From the NCBI RefSeq assembly GCF_013341275.1, contig NZ_CP054476.1, positions 372,001 through 436,000 on the forward strand: 64,000 nt of DNA, read 5' to 3'. The position numbers and the translations under genes are program-made. The first letter of the stretch is position 1. Each line of letters begins with the position of its first letter. This DNA comes from Methyloligella sp. GL2. GTDB lineage: Bacteria > Pseudomonadota > Alphaproteobacteria > Rhizobiales > Methyloligellaceae. Positions 8,803 to 18,047 of this stretch are shown here, one piece after another. The notes beneath the pieces were generated by a model that was not told where the DNA came from, ran no database searches, and saw only the letters and a list, made by a program, of their open reading frames with translations.

Positions 8803-9894
8803 TTAGCTGCGCGGCATCTCCAGCTTGGGGATTTCGTAGCTCTGGTCGACCGGGATCGACACCATCTCCTTGGCGTCGAGATCGAAATCCTTCAGATCGA
8901 CTTCCCGCAGGGCCTGATAATCCTCGGTCTTGAAGTAGTAGCGAAGACCGGTCATGTCGGCGACGGTCGACCACTCGGTGATCTCGTTGACGCCTTTGCC
9001 TTCCTGAACGAAGCCGGCCGGGATGTCGAAATTGTTGACGATATGCTCGGCCATGCGCACGCCGCTATCGGTGTCCGGCTGGACTTGCGCCGAGATGGCG
9101 TAGCCCAGAGCGCGGATGAAGCGCGAAGGCGGGGTCGGATCGCCGGGAACGCCCAGCATGCCGCTGCCCTGTCCGAAGGAGGCGATGCTCTCGCCGTCGA
9201 TCTTCAGCGGCGGTACGTTCACCGGAGACAGCTTCACGTAATTCTTCAGATTGGTCAGGTGCCAATCGAAGCCGGGCGCGTTGGTCATCACGCCGAGCGG
9301 GTTGTCATAGACCTTGAGCTTGCCGTCGACCGGCTCGATCACGATGGAGTTCCCGTCCGTATCGTGCAGCGTGTAGTGCAGCGGGAGCGAGGTGACGGAG
9401 CCGATCTTGAAGGGGAGCGGGAAGTCGGCGAGCTGGATATTGGCGAGCGCCTTCTTGACCTCGTCGGTGGTGGCGAAATTGGTCAGCGCCCAGCTTAGGA
9501 ACTGCCAGGGGCCCATGGCCTTCTCCGCGTCGGCCTTATCGGCCGGGACATAGCCGACATAGCCGGGAAAATAGAGCATGCCGCCGGTGAGGCCTTTCTC
9601 GTTCATGCCGTCGACGATGAACGGAGTGTCGACAGCATTCATGCCGGTGGCGGCGTATTTTGCCTTCCAGGTCCAGCCGCCCTTGCCGGATTCGGTCGCG
9701 GCCTCGTATTCGTAGCCGCGGGGCACGACAACGATCTCCGATTTCAGCGGAACGGCGTATTCCATGGTGCGGCCATAGATCGGGTCGCCGTTCTTGGTCT
9801 TGATCAGAAAGCTTGTGCAGGCATTGGCCGTCGGCGCAAAGGCCAGCGAGGCGGCGGCGGTAAGGCACGCAAAATTGCGCAGAGTTCGTAACAT
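8803..9894 (-). CDS. Secreted linear amide C-N hydrolase (choloylglycine hydrolase family), copy 1
   Basis: 363 residues from the ATG at 9894; nine residues further upstream are possible. The signal peptide is about residues 1-25, with cleavage at ANA-CTSF that exposes Cys26 as the N-terminal nucleophile. Conserved Ntn residues follow: Arg in YGRTMEY, the VDGMNEKGL loop, TNAPGFDWHLTNL with its Asn, and SRFIRAL with its Arg. The family includes penicillin V acylases, bile-salt hydrolases and N-acyl-homoserine-lactone acylases; the substrate here is unknown, and a periplasmic or secreted site is likely. Copy 2 lies directly upstream on the same strand. Confidence 0.9.
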   Translation of the reverse strand: MLRTLRNFACLTAAASLAFAPTANACTSFLIKTKNGDPIYGRTMEYAVPLKSEIVVVPRGYEYEAATESGKGGWTWKAKYAATGMNAVDTPFIVDGMNEKGLTGGMLYFPGYVGYVPADKADAEKAMGPWQFLSWALTNFATTDEVKKALANIQLADFPLPFKIGSVTSLPLHYTLHDTDGNSIVIEPVDGKLKVYDNPLGVMTNAPGFDWHLTNLKNYVKLSPVNVPPLKIDGESIASFGQGSGMLGVPGDPTPPSRFIRALGYAISAQVQPDTDSGVRMAEHIVNNFDIPAGFVQEGKGVNEITEWSTVADMTGLRYYFKTEDYQALREVDLKDFDLDAKEMVSIPVDQSYEIPKLEMPRS

Positions 9895-9968
9895 TCGAAG
9901 TCGCTCCGGTCTGAATTCCAAAACTGGGCGACATCTAACCCCCTGACTCTAAAGAACTTGGCTTATCC

Positions 9969-9990
9969 GATAGGGACAATTGTTCCTATC
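9969..9990. promoter_or_regulatory. 22-bp near-perfect palindrome upstream of amidase copy 1
   Basis: The left arm is GATAGGGACAA, and the right arm pairs with it at ten of eleven positions with no loop. The centre is ACAATTGT. It lies 75 bases upstream of the copy 1 ATG and about 100 bases beyond the terminator of copy 2. A dimeric repressor or activator site is the simple reading. No matching element is visible upstream of copy 2. Confidence 0.5.
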
Positions 9991-10092
9991 TCGCGTTTTT
10001 CTCGGCGAGATCTGTCTGTCTGGCCTCGCCGGCGAGAACGGTGGGCGATGGGCCGCAAGGGGGAGCCGGACCGGATACACCGGAAACGAAAA

Positions 10093-10117
10093 AGGGCCGT
10101 GCAATCGGCACGGCCCT
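10093..10117 (-). terminator. Rho-independent terminator of amidase copy 2
   Basis: A perfect 10-bp stem (AGGGCCGTGC with GCACGGCCCT, loop AATCG) is followed on the minus strand by TTTTTCG. It lies 31 bases past the copy 2 stop, so the two amidase genes are probably separate transcripts. Confidence 0.75.
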
Positions 10118-10147
10118 CGTCCTGTCGCTACGGCTCTTGTCTTGCCG

Positions 10148-11266
10148 CTACTGCTGAAGGCTTGCGGAGTCTTTACCCTTCGGCGCTTTGACCTTGGGGA
10201 TCTCATTGGTCTGAGCGATCGGGATTTCGATCAGCTTCTTGCCGTCGAGATCGAAATCGTTGAGATCGACTTGCCGCAAGGTCTGGTCCTCGTAGGTCTT
10301 GAAGAGGTAGCGCTTGCCCTTCAGGTCGGCGATGCCGCTCCACTGGGTGATGTCGTCGGGGGCGGCGGTGCCGGGCCGGGAATAGCCTTCCATCAGGTCG
10401 AAATTGTTCAGGATATGCTCGGCGGTATTGATGGCTTTGTCGGTGTCCGGCTGCACAGCGGCGGAGATCGAGTAGCCGAGCACGCGGATAAAGCGCGAGG
10501 GCGGGGTCGAATCGCCGGGCACGCCCAGCATGCCGCTGCCCTGGCCGAAGGAGGTGATGCTTTCACCGTCGATCTTCAGCGGCTCTGCCGGATAGGGCGA
10601 AAGCTTCACGTAGTTCTTCAGATTGGTCAGGTGCCAATCGAAGGTCGGCGCGTTGGTGAGGACGCCGAGCGGATTGTCGTAGACCTTCAGCTCACCGTCG
10701 ATCGGCTCGATGACGATGGAGTTCCCGGTCGCATCATGCAGCGTGTAGTGCAGCGGGATCGATTTCTGGCCGCCGAAATTGAAGGGCGGTGCGAAATTGC
10801 CGATCTGAATCTCGCCGAGCGCAGTCTTCACCTCGTCGACGGTGGCGAAATTGGTCAGCGCCCAGGTGAGGAACTGCCAAGGGCCCATGGCCTTGTCCAG
10901 GTCGGCCTTTGCCGGATCGACATAGCCGGCATAACCGGGGAAGTAGAGCATGCCCCCGGCCAGGCCCTTCTCGTTGACGCCATCGACGAGATTGGGCGTG
11001 CCGAGGAAGTTCATGCCAGTGGCGGCGTATTTGCCGGTCCAGCTCCAGCTCTTCTTTCCGGGCAGGGTGTTCGCTTCGAAGGTGATGCCGCGCGGAACGA
11101 CGGCGATGTTCGAGTTCAGCGGCATGCCGAACTCCATGGTGCGGCCGTAGACCGGGTCGCCGTTCTTGGTCTTGATCAGGAAGCTGGTGCAGGCATTGGC
11201 CGCCGGCGCGAAGGCGAGACAGCCTGCGGCGGTGAGACAGATCAGATTCCGTAGAGAGGTTCGCAT
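10148..11266 (-). CDS. Secreted linear amide C-N hydrolase (choloylglycine hydrolase family), copy 2
   Basis: 372 residues; much of it aligns residue for residue with copy 1, so the pair is a tandem duplication. The signal peptide ends at ANA-CTSF, so Cys26 would be the Ntn nucleophile. YGRTMEFGMP, VDGVNEKGLAGG, TNAPTFDWHLTNLKNY and SRFIRVL carry the other family residues. Differences from copy 1 cluster in the middle (NFAPPFNFGGQ) and at the C-terminus, which is Lys/Pro-rich here. Substrate may therefore differ. It is transcribed alone and has its own terminator. Confidence 0.9.
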   Translation of the reverse strand: MRTSLRNLICLTAAGCLAFAPAANACTSFLIKTKNGDPVYGRTMEFGMPLNSNIAVVPRGITFEANTLPGKKSWSWTGKYAATGMNFLGTPNLVDGVNEKGLAGGMLYFPGYAGYVDPAKADLDKAMGPWQFLTWALTNFATVDEVKTALGEIQIGNFAPPFNFGGQKSIPLHYTLHDATGNSIVIEPIDGELKVYDNPLGVLTNAPTFDWHLTNLKNYVKLSPYPAEPLKIDGESITSFGQGSGMLGVPGDSTPPSRFIRVLGYSISAAVQPDTDKAINTAEHILNNFDLMEGYSRPGTAAPDDITQWSGIADLKGKRYLFKTYEDQTLRQVDLNDFDLDGKKLIEIPIAQTNEIPKVKAPKGKDSASLQQ

Positions 11267-11370
11267 CGGGAACTCCGGGCAAGGAATGGTCCAGCGCCCG
11301 CGAGCTAACCCGTAAACCCTAAAAATCTCATCGGCAGGATCGCTACAACTGTCTGTATTGGCGGCAGTTT

Positions 11371-12120
11371 TTAGCCCGGCGGCGGGGTTTTCGGCTCATA
11401 TAGGCAAAGATCTGAGACGATGCAGCGATAGCATTCGGCTTTGCGCGCCTTGCAGATATAGCGCCCGTGCAGGATCAGCCAGTGATGGGCGTGGAGCTTG
11501 TATTTGTCGGGCACTACCTTTACCAGGCAGCGCTCCACATCGAGGGGTGTCTTGCCGGGGGCAAGGCCGGTGCGGTTGGAAACCCGGAAGATATGGGTGT
11601 CGACGGCGATGGTGGGCTCGCCAAAGGCGACATTCATCACCACATTCGCAGTCTTGCGGCCGACGCCGGGCAGCGATTCCAGCGCCTCGCGATTGTCGGG
11701 GACTTCGCCGCCATACTCGTCGGTCAGCCGCTTGGCGAGCTGGATCAGATGTTTGGCCTTGGAACGGAACAGGCCGATGGTCTTGATCTTCTCGATCAGC
11801 GCCTCTTCGCCCAGGGCATAGAGCTTCTCGGGCGTGTCGGCGACGCGGAACAGATCGGGGGTGGCACGGTTCACCCCTGCATCGGTGGCCTGCGCGGAGA
11901 GCACCACGGCGACCAGCAAAGTGAACGGGCTGGAATAGTGGAGCTCGCTTCTGGGGTCCGGATTGGCTTTCTGGAAGCGGGCGAACATCTCGTCGATCTG
12001 ATGTTCGCTGAGCAAAGAGCCGCAGGGTTTTGCCCTGGAACTGCCTGATTTTGCCGATTTTTTCGCAGCCGGTTTACGGCTTTTCGGCTTGGATTTCGGG
12101 GTTTTGGGTTGAACCGCCAC
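11371..12120 (-). CDS. nth: Endonuclease III
   Basis: 249 residues, GTG start. It is a base-excision DNA glycosylase/AP lyase for oxidised pyrimidines. The core has the helix-hairpin-helix LPGVGRKTANVV with the catalytic Lys, followed by the catalytic Asp in AVDTHIFRVS. The C-terminal [4Fe-4S] ligands have the canonical spacing Cys-x6-Cys-x2-Cys-x5-Cys in CKARKAECYRCIVSDLC. An unusual feature is the Lys/Ser/Pro-rich N-terminal tail of about 33 residues, probably disordered and DNA-binding. It is divergent from the DUF2244 gene with only 42 bases between. Confidence 0.97.
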   Translation of the reverse strand: MAVQPKTPKSKPKSRKPAAKKSAKSGSSRAKPCGSLLSEHQIDEMFARFQKANPDPRSELHYSSPFTLLVAVVLSAQATDAGVNRATPDLFRVADTPEKLYALGEEALIEKIKTIGLFRSKAKHLIQLAKRLTDEYGGEVPDNREALESLPGVGRKTANVVMNVAFGEPTIAVDTHIFRVSNRTGLAPGKTPLDVERCLVKVVPDKYKLHAHHWLILHGRYICKARKAECYRCIVSDLCLYEPKTPPPG

Positions 12121-12162
12121 GGCGTTGTTCTTACCAATGCTAGAATCTCACGGTATCGAGCT

Positions 12163-12660
12163 ATGACAGAACATTCGCGCGCGCCTCAAGCAGAATCCCG
12201 GTTCCGGGCCCTTTTGACGCCGCATCGTTCCCTCGGCCCCAAAGGGTTCTTGGTGCTGATGGGCGCGATCTCGGCGATCAGCTTCGGCACTGGGTTGATG
12301 TTCTACATGATGGGCGCCTGGCCGATCATGGGCTTTTTTGGCCTCGATGTGGCGCTGATCTATTTCGCGTTCAAAGCCAGCTACAAGGCGGGCCGCCTGT
12401 TCGAGCAGGTGGAGCTGACCGACGATGCGCTGACCGTGACACGGATCGCACCCTCGGGGCGCCGCACCGCCTGGCAGTTCAATCCCTATTGGGTGCGGAT
12501 CCATGTCGAGCCGCGGGTCGGACGCTGCAGCGAGCTGTCCTTCATCTCGCATGGGCAGCGGGTCGTGGTTGGGGAGTTTCTCACCGACGATGAGCGCGAG
12601 GATTTCGCCGGCGCGCTGCGCCGGGCTCTGGCCGACGCCAAGGCTCCTATTGTCGCGTAG
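12163..12660 (+). CDS. DUF2244 family membrane protein
   Basis: 165 residues from the ATG at 12163; an in-frame start at 12109 would overlap the nth gene. After a short cytoplasmic start it has RALLTPHRSLGPKGFLVLM, then two membrane helices (about residues 28-50 and 53-72). A soluble domain follows with FNPYWVRIHVEP and HGQRVVVGEFLTDDEREDFAGALRRAL, the DUF2244 signature. The family's function is unknown. It commonly neighbours nth and dapB in Hyphomicrobiales, as here. Confidence 0.9.
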   Translation: MTEHSRAPQAESRFRALLTPHRSLGPKGFLVLMGAISAISFGTGLMFYMMGAWPIMGFFGLDVALIYFAFKASYKAGRLFEQVELTDDALTVTRIAPSGRRTAWQFNPYWVRIHVEPRVGRCSELSFISHGQRVVVGEFLTDDEREDFAGALRRALADAKAPIVA

Positions 12661-12744
12661 GGCGGCAAATCTCTTTTCATCGCAAGAATCGGGTCGCCGA
12701 GGGTCGCCGCTCTGGCTTAGGGTTTTGCCATAGAGGCAGACCCG

Positions 12745-13638
12745 ATGAATGTTTTGATCGACAGCGCAGAGCACGAGACAGCACCGCTCGCATCTCCGGC
12801 GGGCGATAGCGACTATGCGCGGGTCAGCGCGGCGGTGAAGTTCGTCACCGAGCATCGCGACGAGCAGCCCGATCTTGCCGTTATCGCCGCCCATGTCGGT
12901 TTGAGCTCGGCGCATTTTCAGCGGCTGTTCACCCGCTGGGCCGGGGTTAGTCCGAAACTGTTCCTGCAGGCTTTGACCTTGGATCGTGCCAAGCGGCTGT
13001 TGCGCGAAGAGGAGAGCGTGATGGGGGCGGCGCATGCGCTTGGGCTTTCGGGCCAGTCGCGGCTGCACGATCTGTTCTTGGCGCAAGAGGCGATGACGCC
13101 GGGCAGCTACAAGACCGGCGGGGCGGGGCTGGAGATCGCCTACGGCTTCCACGAAACCCCGTTCGGCGACGCTCTTCTGATGCAAAGCCAGCATGGGCTG
13201 GTCGGGGTTGCCTTCGCCGATCACGAAGAGGACCGGCCGCGTGTGCTGGCCGATATGTGCGGGCGCTGGCCCAAGGCGCATTACCATCTCGAGCCTGAGA
13301 AGACCCAGCCGGTGGCTCTGTCGCTGTTCGGGCCTCCGAACGGGACGCCGCGGGACATCCGGATCTCGCTGATCGGCACCGATTTCGAAATCCGGGTGTG
13401 GCGGCGCCTGCTGGATATTCCCTTCGGCGAGGTCACCAGCTACGGGAAAATCGCGGCGGATCTCGGCTGCCCGAAGGCCTCGCGCGCAGTGGGGCGCGCG
13501 GTGGGGCGCAATCCGCTGTCCTTCGTGGTGCCGTGCCACCGGGTGCTCGGAAAGAGCGGATCGCTCACCGGGTATCATTGGGGGCTGACGCGAAAGCGCG
13601 TGCTGCTGGGCTGGGAAGCGGCGCTGCTGCAGCGCTAA
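12745..13638 (+). CDS. AraC-type HTH fused to O6-methylguanine-DNA methyltransferase (Ada-like)
   Basis: 297 residues. About residues 25-125 form an AraC HTH (VGLSSAHFQRLFTRWAGVSP); residues 130-297 form the Ogt domain with the alkyl-acceptor Cys264 in VVPCHRVLG and the DNA-binding pattern SYGKIAADLGCPKASRAVGRAVGRNP. It transfers O6-alkyl groups from guanine to itself. Unlike E. coli Ada it lacks the N-terminal zinc/Cys phosphotriester domain, so its HTH may be regulated differently or be constitutive. It may control itself. It ends 9 bases before the convergent gpmA stop. Confidence 0.92.
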   Translation: MNVLIDSAEHETAPLASPAGDSDYARVSAAVKFVTEHRDEQPDLAVIAAHVGLSSAHFQRLFTRWAGVSPKLFLQALTLDRAKRLLREEESVMGAAHALGLSGQSRLHDLFLAQEAMTPGSYKTGGAGLEIAYGFHETPFGDALLMQSQHGLVGVAFADHEEDRPRVLADMCGRWPKAHYHLEPEKTQPVALSLFGPPNGTPRDIRISLIGTDFEIRVWRRLLDIPFGEVTSYGKIAADLGCPKASRAVGRAVGRNPLSFVVPCHRVLGKSGSLTGYHWGLTRKRVLLGWEAALLQR

Positions 13639-13647
13639 CGGTCCTCG

Positions 13648-14280
13648 CTATTTGGCGAGGTCGCGAACTTCCGCCTTGGTGCCGTTCTCGTTCAGCCGGT
13701 AGATGCGCGGCACGCCGGTGGGCAGCGAGAATTTCTCGATCTCGTCCGGGGCGAAGCCGTCGAGATACATGATCAGAGCGCGCAAGGAATTGCCGTGGGC
13801 CGAAACCAGCACGGTTTCCCCGGCGAGGATCTCAGGCAGGATCTTCTCTTTGAAATAGGGAAGCACGCGGGCGGCGGTGTCTTTCAGGCTCTCGCCGCCG
13901 GGCGGGTTCAGCTCGTAGGAGCGGCGCCAAAGCCGCACCTGCTCCTCGCCCCATTTGGCTTGCGCATCGGCCTTGTTGAGGCCGGTGAGATCGCCGTAAT
14001 TGCGCTCGTTCAGCGCCTCATCCTGGATCACCGGGATGTCGCTCTGGCCGAGCTCGGCGAGGATCAGGGTCAAGGTATCCTGCGCACGGCGGAGCTTGCT
14101 GGTGAAGGCGATATCGAATTTGAAGCCTTCTTCCTTCAGCTTACGGCCGGCATCGCGCGCCTCGTCGATGCCGCGCGGGGTCAGGGCAACGTCATGCCAG
14201 CCGGTGAACAGATTCTGCTCGTTCCATTCGCTCTGGCCGTGGCGCACGAGGACAAGCGTTCTTTCGGCACCTTTGGTCAT
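13648..14280 (-). CDS. gpmA: 2,3-bisphosphoglycerate-dependent phosphoglycerate mutase
   Basis: 210 residues, the short form usual in alphaproteobacteria. It interconverts 3- and 2-phosphoglycerate in glycolysis. The phosphohistidine loop is [10 protein letters not shown] with His14, followed by [15 protein letters not shown], the catalytic Glu in [15 protein letters not shown] and the second His in [12 protein letters not shown]. It starts 5 bases after the dapB stop (AGGGACG directly before the ATG), so dapB-gpmA is an operon. Confidence 0.97.
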   Translation of the reverse strand: MTKGAERTLVLVRHGQSEWNEQNLFTGWHDVALTPRGIDEARDAGRKLKEEGFKFDIAFTSKLRRAQDTLTLILAELGQSDIPVIQDEALNERNYGDLTGLNKADAQAKWGEEQVRLWRRSYELNPPGGESLKDTAARVLPYFKEKILPEILAGETVLVSAHGNSLRALIMYLDGFAPDEIEKFSLPTGVPRIYRLNENGTKAEVRDLAK

Positions 14281-14285
14281 CGTCC

Positions 14286-15101
14286 CTACAGTCCGAGTAC
14301 GTCGGCCATGGAGTAGATGCCCGGCGCCTTGCCTTGGCCCCAGAGGGCGGCGCGCACGGCGCCCCGGGCATAGATGTTGCGGTCGGTGGCGATATGCGCG
14401 AGTTCGATCCGCTCGCCGGGTCCGGCGAAGACCACCTTGTGCTCGCCGACCACGTCGCCGCCGCGCATGCAGGAGAAGCCGATATCGCCTTCGCGGCGCG
14501 GGCCGGTCTGGCCTTCGCGGGCGGTGACGGCCTTGTCCTTCAGCGAGACGCCCCGCCCCTTGGCGGCGGCGTCGCCCAGCATCAGCGCGGTGCCGGAAGG
14601 CGCGTCCTTCTTATGGCGGTGATGCAGCTCAACAATCTCGATATCGAAGGAGTCGTCCAGGGCCGCTGCGACCTTGGCGGTGAGGCTGGCGAGGAGATTG
14701 ACGCCCATGCTCATATTGCCGGCGCGAATAATGGTGGCGTGGCGCGCGGCGGTTTCCAGCGCAGCCAGCTGATCGTCGGTGAAGCCGGTGGTGCCGATCA
14801 CGTGGACGATGCGGGCCTGGGCGGCGAGGCCGGCGAATTCGACGCTGGCCTGCGGCGAGGTGAAGTCGAGCACCGCCTGAACCTCGGCAAAGAGCGGCAC
14901 CGGATTGTCGGTGATGGTGACGCCGAGAGGCTCAATCCCTGCGACCTCGCCGATATCCTTACCGACAAGCGGCGAGCCCTCGGTTTCGGTGCCGCCGGCG
15001 ACGACGCAGCCGGGGGTCTCGGCCACCGCGCGCGTCAAAGCCTGACCCATGCGGCCGCCCGCGCCGAGCACCGCTATTCTGATTTCGTGTTCGTCAGTCA
15101 T
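14286..15101 (-). CDS. dapB: 4-hydroxy-tetrahydrodipicolinate reductase
   Basis: 271 residues from the ATG at 15101; a 12-residue upstream extension is not conserved. It reduces HTPA to tetrahydrodipicolinate in lysine/diaminopimelate synthesis. The nucleotide site [10 protein letters not shown] is at residues 10-19, with [11 protein letters not shown] and the catalytic signature [18 protein letters not shown]. It is the first gene of a dapB-gpmA pair, as in many rhizobia. Confidence 0.97.
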   Translation of the reverse strand: MTDEHEIRIAVLGAGGRMGQALTRAVAETPGCVVAGGTETEGSPLVGKDIGEVAGIEPLGVTITDNPVPLFAEVQAVLDFTSPQASVEFAGLAAQARIVHVIGTTGFTDDQLAALETAARHATIIRAGNMSMGVNLLASLTAKVAAALDDSFDIEIVELHHRHKKDAPSGTALMLGDAAAKGRGVSLKDKAVTAREGQTGPRREGDIGFSCMRGGDVVGEHKVVFAGPGERIELAHIATDRNIYARGAVRAALWGQGKAPGIYSMADVLGL

Positions 15102-15274
15102 TCGGCCGGTTCTAGCGAACGGGTGTCGAGAGAGCAACGCACCGATCGGCGCGCCGCTTGGGGCACTTCTACGGCGTGCGTTGCCGCATCACAAGCCTGC
15201 TACGCATCGATCGCGGCGGGTTTGAGGCGCATTGCGGTATTTGCGACATGGAAATGGCGGATCGCGCCGCCGGA

Positions 15275-17443
15275 TCAAGCGACCAGAGAGTGTTCCTCGG
15301 CCCGGTCGCGCTGCCTTTGACGGTCGGCAAGGACGGGCTGGTTGGCATGCACCTGCTGCTCGTCATCGGCCTGCCGGTCCTGCTGCTCGCTGTGGACCTG
15401 ACGGTCGACCTCGACCTGATCCTCCGGGCCGCCGAAGAAGTAGCCCTGCACCTCGTTGCATCCCCAGCGCTTGAGGAGTTCGGCCTGGTTCTGGGTCTCC
15501 ACGCCTTCTGCGGTGATGGTGACGTCGAGGGATTTGCCGAGGCCGACAATGCTGTTGACGATGGCGCTCGACTGCTTGTCCTCGCCGAGGGTCTCGATAA
15601 AGGAGCGGTCGATCTTGATCTTCCGCACCGGGAAGCGGGTCAGATAGCTGAGGCTGGAATAGCCGGTGCCGAAATCGTCCATGGCGATGGAGACGCCCAG
15701 CCGATCGAGGGCCTCAAGGGTGCCAACGACGGTCTCGCTGTTCTGCAGAAGCAGGCTCTCGGTGATCTCCAGCTCCAGACGCCGAGGCTCAAATCCGGTC
15801 TCGTCGAGGATCCGGCGTACCATCTCGGTGACGTTCTGCACCTTGAATTGCGCCGGCGAGAGATTGACCGCCAGCTTGGTGTCCTTGGGCCAGGTGGTGG
15901 CGTAGGCGGCGGCGGTGCGCAGCACCCATTCGCCGATCGGGCCGATCAGCCCGGTTTCCTCGGCCAGGGGCAGGAACACCGAGGGTGGGATATCGCCATC
16001 GGTCGGATGGTGCCAGCGGGCCAGCGCCTCGTAGCCGGTCAAGGTGCCGGTCTTCAGATCGAATTGCGGCTGATACTCGACATGCAGCTGATTTTTACGG
16101 ATGGCGACGCGCAGGTCGTTCTCCAGCCGGCGCCGCTTCTGCAGAGCCGCATCCATGGAGGGCTCGAAGAAGCGATAGGTGTTCCGCCCGTCCTGCTTGG
16201 CGCGATAAAGCGCGAGGTCCGCATTCTTCAGAAGCTGGTCGCCGGTCTCGCCGTCGATCGGCGCAATGGCGATGCCAATGCTGGTGGAGCTGATCACGTC
16301 ATGGCCGTCGATACGGTAAGTCTCGCCGAGCGCGGTACAGATGCGGCGGGCCAGGGGCAGGACGTCCTCCGGCGAATCCAACTGCTCGGCAACGATGGTG
16401 AATTCGTCGCCGCCGAGACGGCCGACGAGATCGACCTCGCGGACATTGGCGCGCAGCCGCGTCGCGACCTCCTGCAGCAGTGCATCGCCCGCCGGGTGGC
16501 CCAGCGTGTCGTTGATGTCCTTGAAACGGTCGAGATCGAGGGCCAGCACCGCCATGGGCTTTTCGTTGCGCTTGCAGCGCAGTATGGCAAGGTCGAGGGT
16601 CTGGCGAAGCTGCAGGCGGTTGGGCAGGCCGGTGAGCGAATCGTGCAGGGCGAGGAAGCGGATCTGATCCTCGGCGCGCCAGCGCTCGCGGATGCGGCGG
16701 GAGGCGATCACGGCCGGCACCGAGAAGCCCATGACGATCAGCAGGCTGGTGGCGAGGCTGACGACGGTCAGGGCGACGTCGGTCATCGCCGCGGCGGCCT
16801 TCTGGTCCACCTCGAAGGCGTAAACGCGGTCGAGCTTGCCGTCGGAGACGATCGGCACGAAAGCGATTGGCTTGCCTTCGTTTCCGTCGAAATAATCGGA
16901 GGATTGGGTCTTGCCGGTGGCAATGGCCGTGTCGAGCGCGTCGCGCACGGTCTCGTCGCTTAGGGCACCTTTCAAAACATCGCCGTTGAAGCTGCCGCCG
17001 GTGGCGAGGATGCTGTGGTCGGGTGCCAGCACGGCGAAGCCGCCGAGCTTGCTGACATAGCCTTCATCCCCTTGCGTCCGGCTTTTGCTCACCCATTGCA
17101 GGGCGAAGTTTTCCAGACCGTTGACGGAACGCTGGTGTTCGCCGACGAGGCCGCCGTTTCGAGAGAAAGGCGCGGTGTCATTCCCTGGGGAGGTGTGCCC
17201 GGCCAAGATTTTCGGGGCGATGATCTCCACGTTCTCGCCCAAGACCTGCCCCGGCAGGGTGCCGGTTGCGGTCAGGTTCTCGTCGATCAGGTTGGTCCAG
17301 TTCTCGACGGCCTGGCCAGCATCGGATTCCAGGACATATTGCAGCGTCGAGCGGCCGGACATGATGCCAGCAACGACGGTAAGAAGGCCCAGGATAATAA
17401 GACCGGCCATGACCAGGCGGTCGCGTGCTCCCACCTCCGACAT
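15275..17443 (-). CDS. Membrane-bound GGDEF-EAL cyclic-di-GMP protein
   Basis: 722 residues from the ATG at 17443, chosen because GGGAG lies 9 bases upstream. Membrane helices at about 10-27 and 221-241 flank a periplasmic sensor region of about 190 residues. The GGDEF motif is intact (RLGGDEF, about 344-348) and so is EAL (YEALARW, about 472-474, with later ELEITES, DDFGTGYSSL and KIDRSFI), so both synthesis and hydrolysis of c-di-GMP are possible. After GYFFG the usual GRP is GGP, and a very hydrophilic Gln/Asp/Arg-rich tail of about 50 residues follows. Third-position GC stays high there, so it looks truly coded rather than frameshifted. Confidence 0.93.
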   Translation of the reverse strand: MSEVGARDRLVMAGLIILGLLTVVAGIMSGRSTLQYVLESDAGQAVENWTNLIDENLTATGTLPGQVLGENVEIIAPKILAGHTSPGNDTAPFSRNGGLVGEHQRSVNGLENFALQWVSKSRTQGDEGYVSKLGGFAVLAPDHSILATGGSFNGDVLKGALSDETVRDALDTAIATGKTQSSDYFDGNEGKPIAFVPIVSDGKLDRVYAFEVDQKAAAAMTDVALTVVSLATSLLIVMGFSVPAVIASRRIRERWRAEDQIRFLALHDSLTGLPNRLQLRQTLDLAILRCKRNEKPMAVLALDLDRFKDINDTLGHPAGDALLQEVATRLRANVREVDLVGRLGGDEFTIVAEQLDSPEDVLPLARRICTALGETYRIDGHDVISSTSIGIAIAPIDGETGDQLLKNADLALYRAKQDGRNTYRFFEPSMDAALQKRRRLENDLRVAIRKNQLHVEYQPQFDLKTGTLTGYEALARWHHPTDGDIPPSVFLPLAEETGLIGPIGEWVLRTAAAYATTWPKDTKLAVNLSPAQFKVQNVTEMVRRILDETGFEPRRLELEITESLLLQNSETVVGTLEALDRLGVSIAMDDFGTGYSSLSYLTRFPVRKIKIDRSFIETLGEDKQSSAIVNSIVGLGKSLDVTITAEGVETQNQAELLKRWGCNEVQGYFFGGPEDQVEVDRQVHSEQQDRQADDEQQVHANQPVLADRQRQRDRAEEHSLVA

Positions 17444-17540
17444 GTGCGTTAGCTCCCATAGCAAGCGTGACGAACGCCAAGTCCTAGCAAAGGGATGTTA
17501 AGAGCTGCCGAATGGTTGCGGTTAGCAAATGCTTAACGCG

Positions 17541-18047
17541 TCAGCGCCAGGCGAATGCAACCTTGCGCAAATTGGCCTCGCCGAAGCGCTCGGCGCCCTC
17601 GGCCACGGGCTTGCCGCCAAGGCCGAGATAGAAGGAGCAGGCCGCGTCGTTATCGGCCAGGGCCCAGATCATCAGCCCCTTCAATTTCACTTCCATCAGG
17701 CGCTGTCGGGCGGCGGAGAAAAGCCGGCTGCCGAAGCCGAGGCCCTGATAGACCGGATCGAGATAAATCTCGTAAATCTCGCCCCGGAAGGGCGAACGGC
17801 GCTGGCGGCTTTGGCCGTAAGTCGCGTAGCCGAAAGCCTCGCCGTTCAGCTCCACCACAAGCGGCGGATTCTGGCGCCCGGCGGCATCCTCCCACCAGGC
17901 GGGACCGCGCAAGGAAATCAGACGTTCGAGCTGAAGATGGGGAATAATGCCCTGATAGGCGTTGCGCCAGGCATCCTCGTAAACCTCGGCAAGCCGCATC
18001 GCGTCTTCACGCTTGCATCTGCGGATCCGGGTTAACTTGGTCTCCAT
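17541..18047 (-). CDS. GNAT family N-acetyltransferase
   Basis: 168 residues from the internal ATG at 18047; a start 12 codons earlier is possible. The GNAT core is clear: RIRRCKREDAMRLAEVYEDAWRNAYQGI at the N-terminus, the strand EIYEIYLDPVYQGLGFGSRLF carrying the acetyl-CoA pyrophosphate loop (Gln-x-x-Gly-x-Gly), and ALADNDAACSFYLGLGGKP at the C-terminus. The substrate (protein, peptide, amine or antibiotic) cannot be told. It stands alone between the c-di-GMP gene and a small secreted protein gene. Confidence 0.88.
   Translation of the reverse strand: METKLTRIRRCKREDAMRLAEVYEDAWRNAYQGIIPHLQLERLISLRGPAWWEDAAGRQNPPLVVELNGEAFGYATYGQSRQRRSPFRGEIYEIYLDPVYQGLGFGSRLFSAARQRLMEVKLKGLMIWALADNDAACSFYLGLGGKPVAEGAERFGEANLRKVAFAWR

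Noticed and set aside
9980-11254. A 424-codon open frame antisense to the second amidase.
   Set aside because: It is the complement of a well-supported gene with clear catalytic motifs; the reading has no recognisable domain.
15166-15549. A frameshift near the end of the GGDEF-EAL gene.
   Set aside because: Neither alternative frame gives a better EAL ending, and the annotated frame keeps high third-position GC to its stop.
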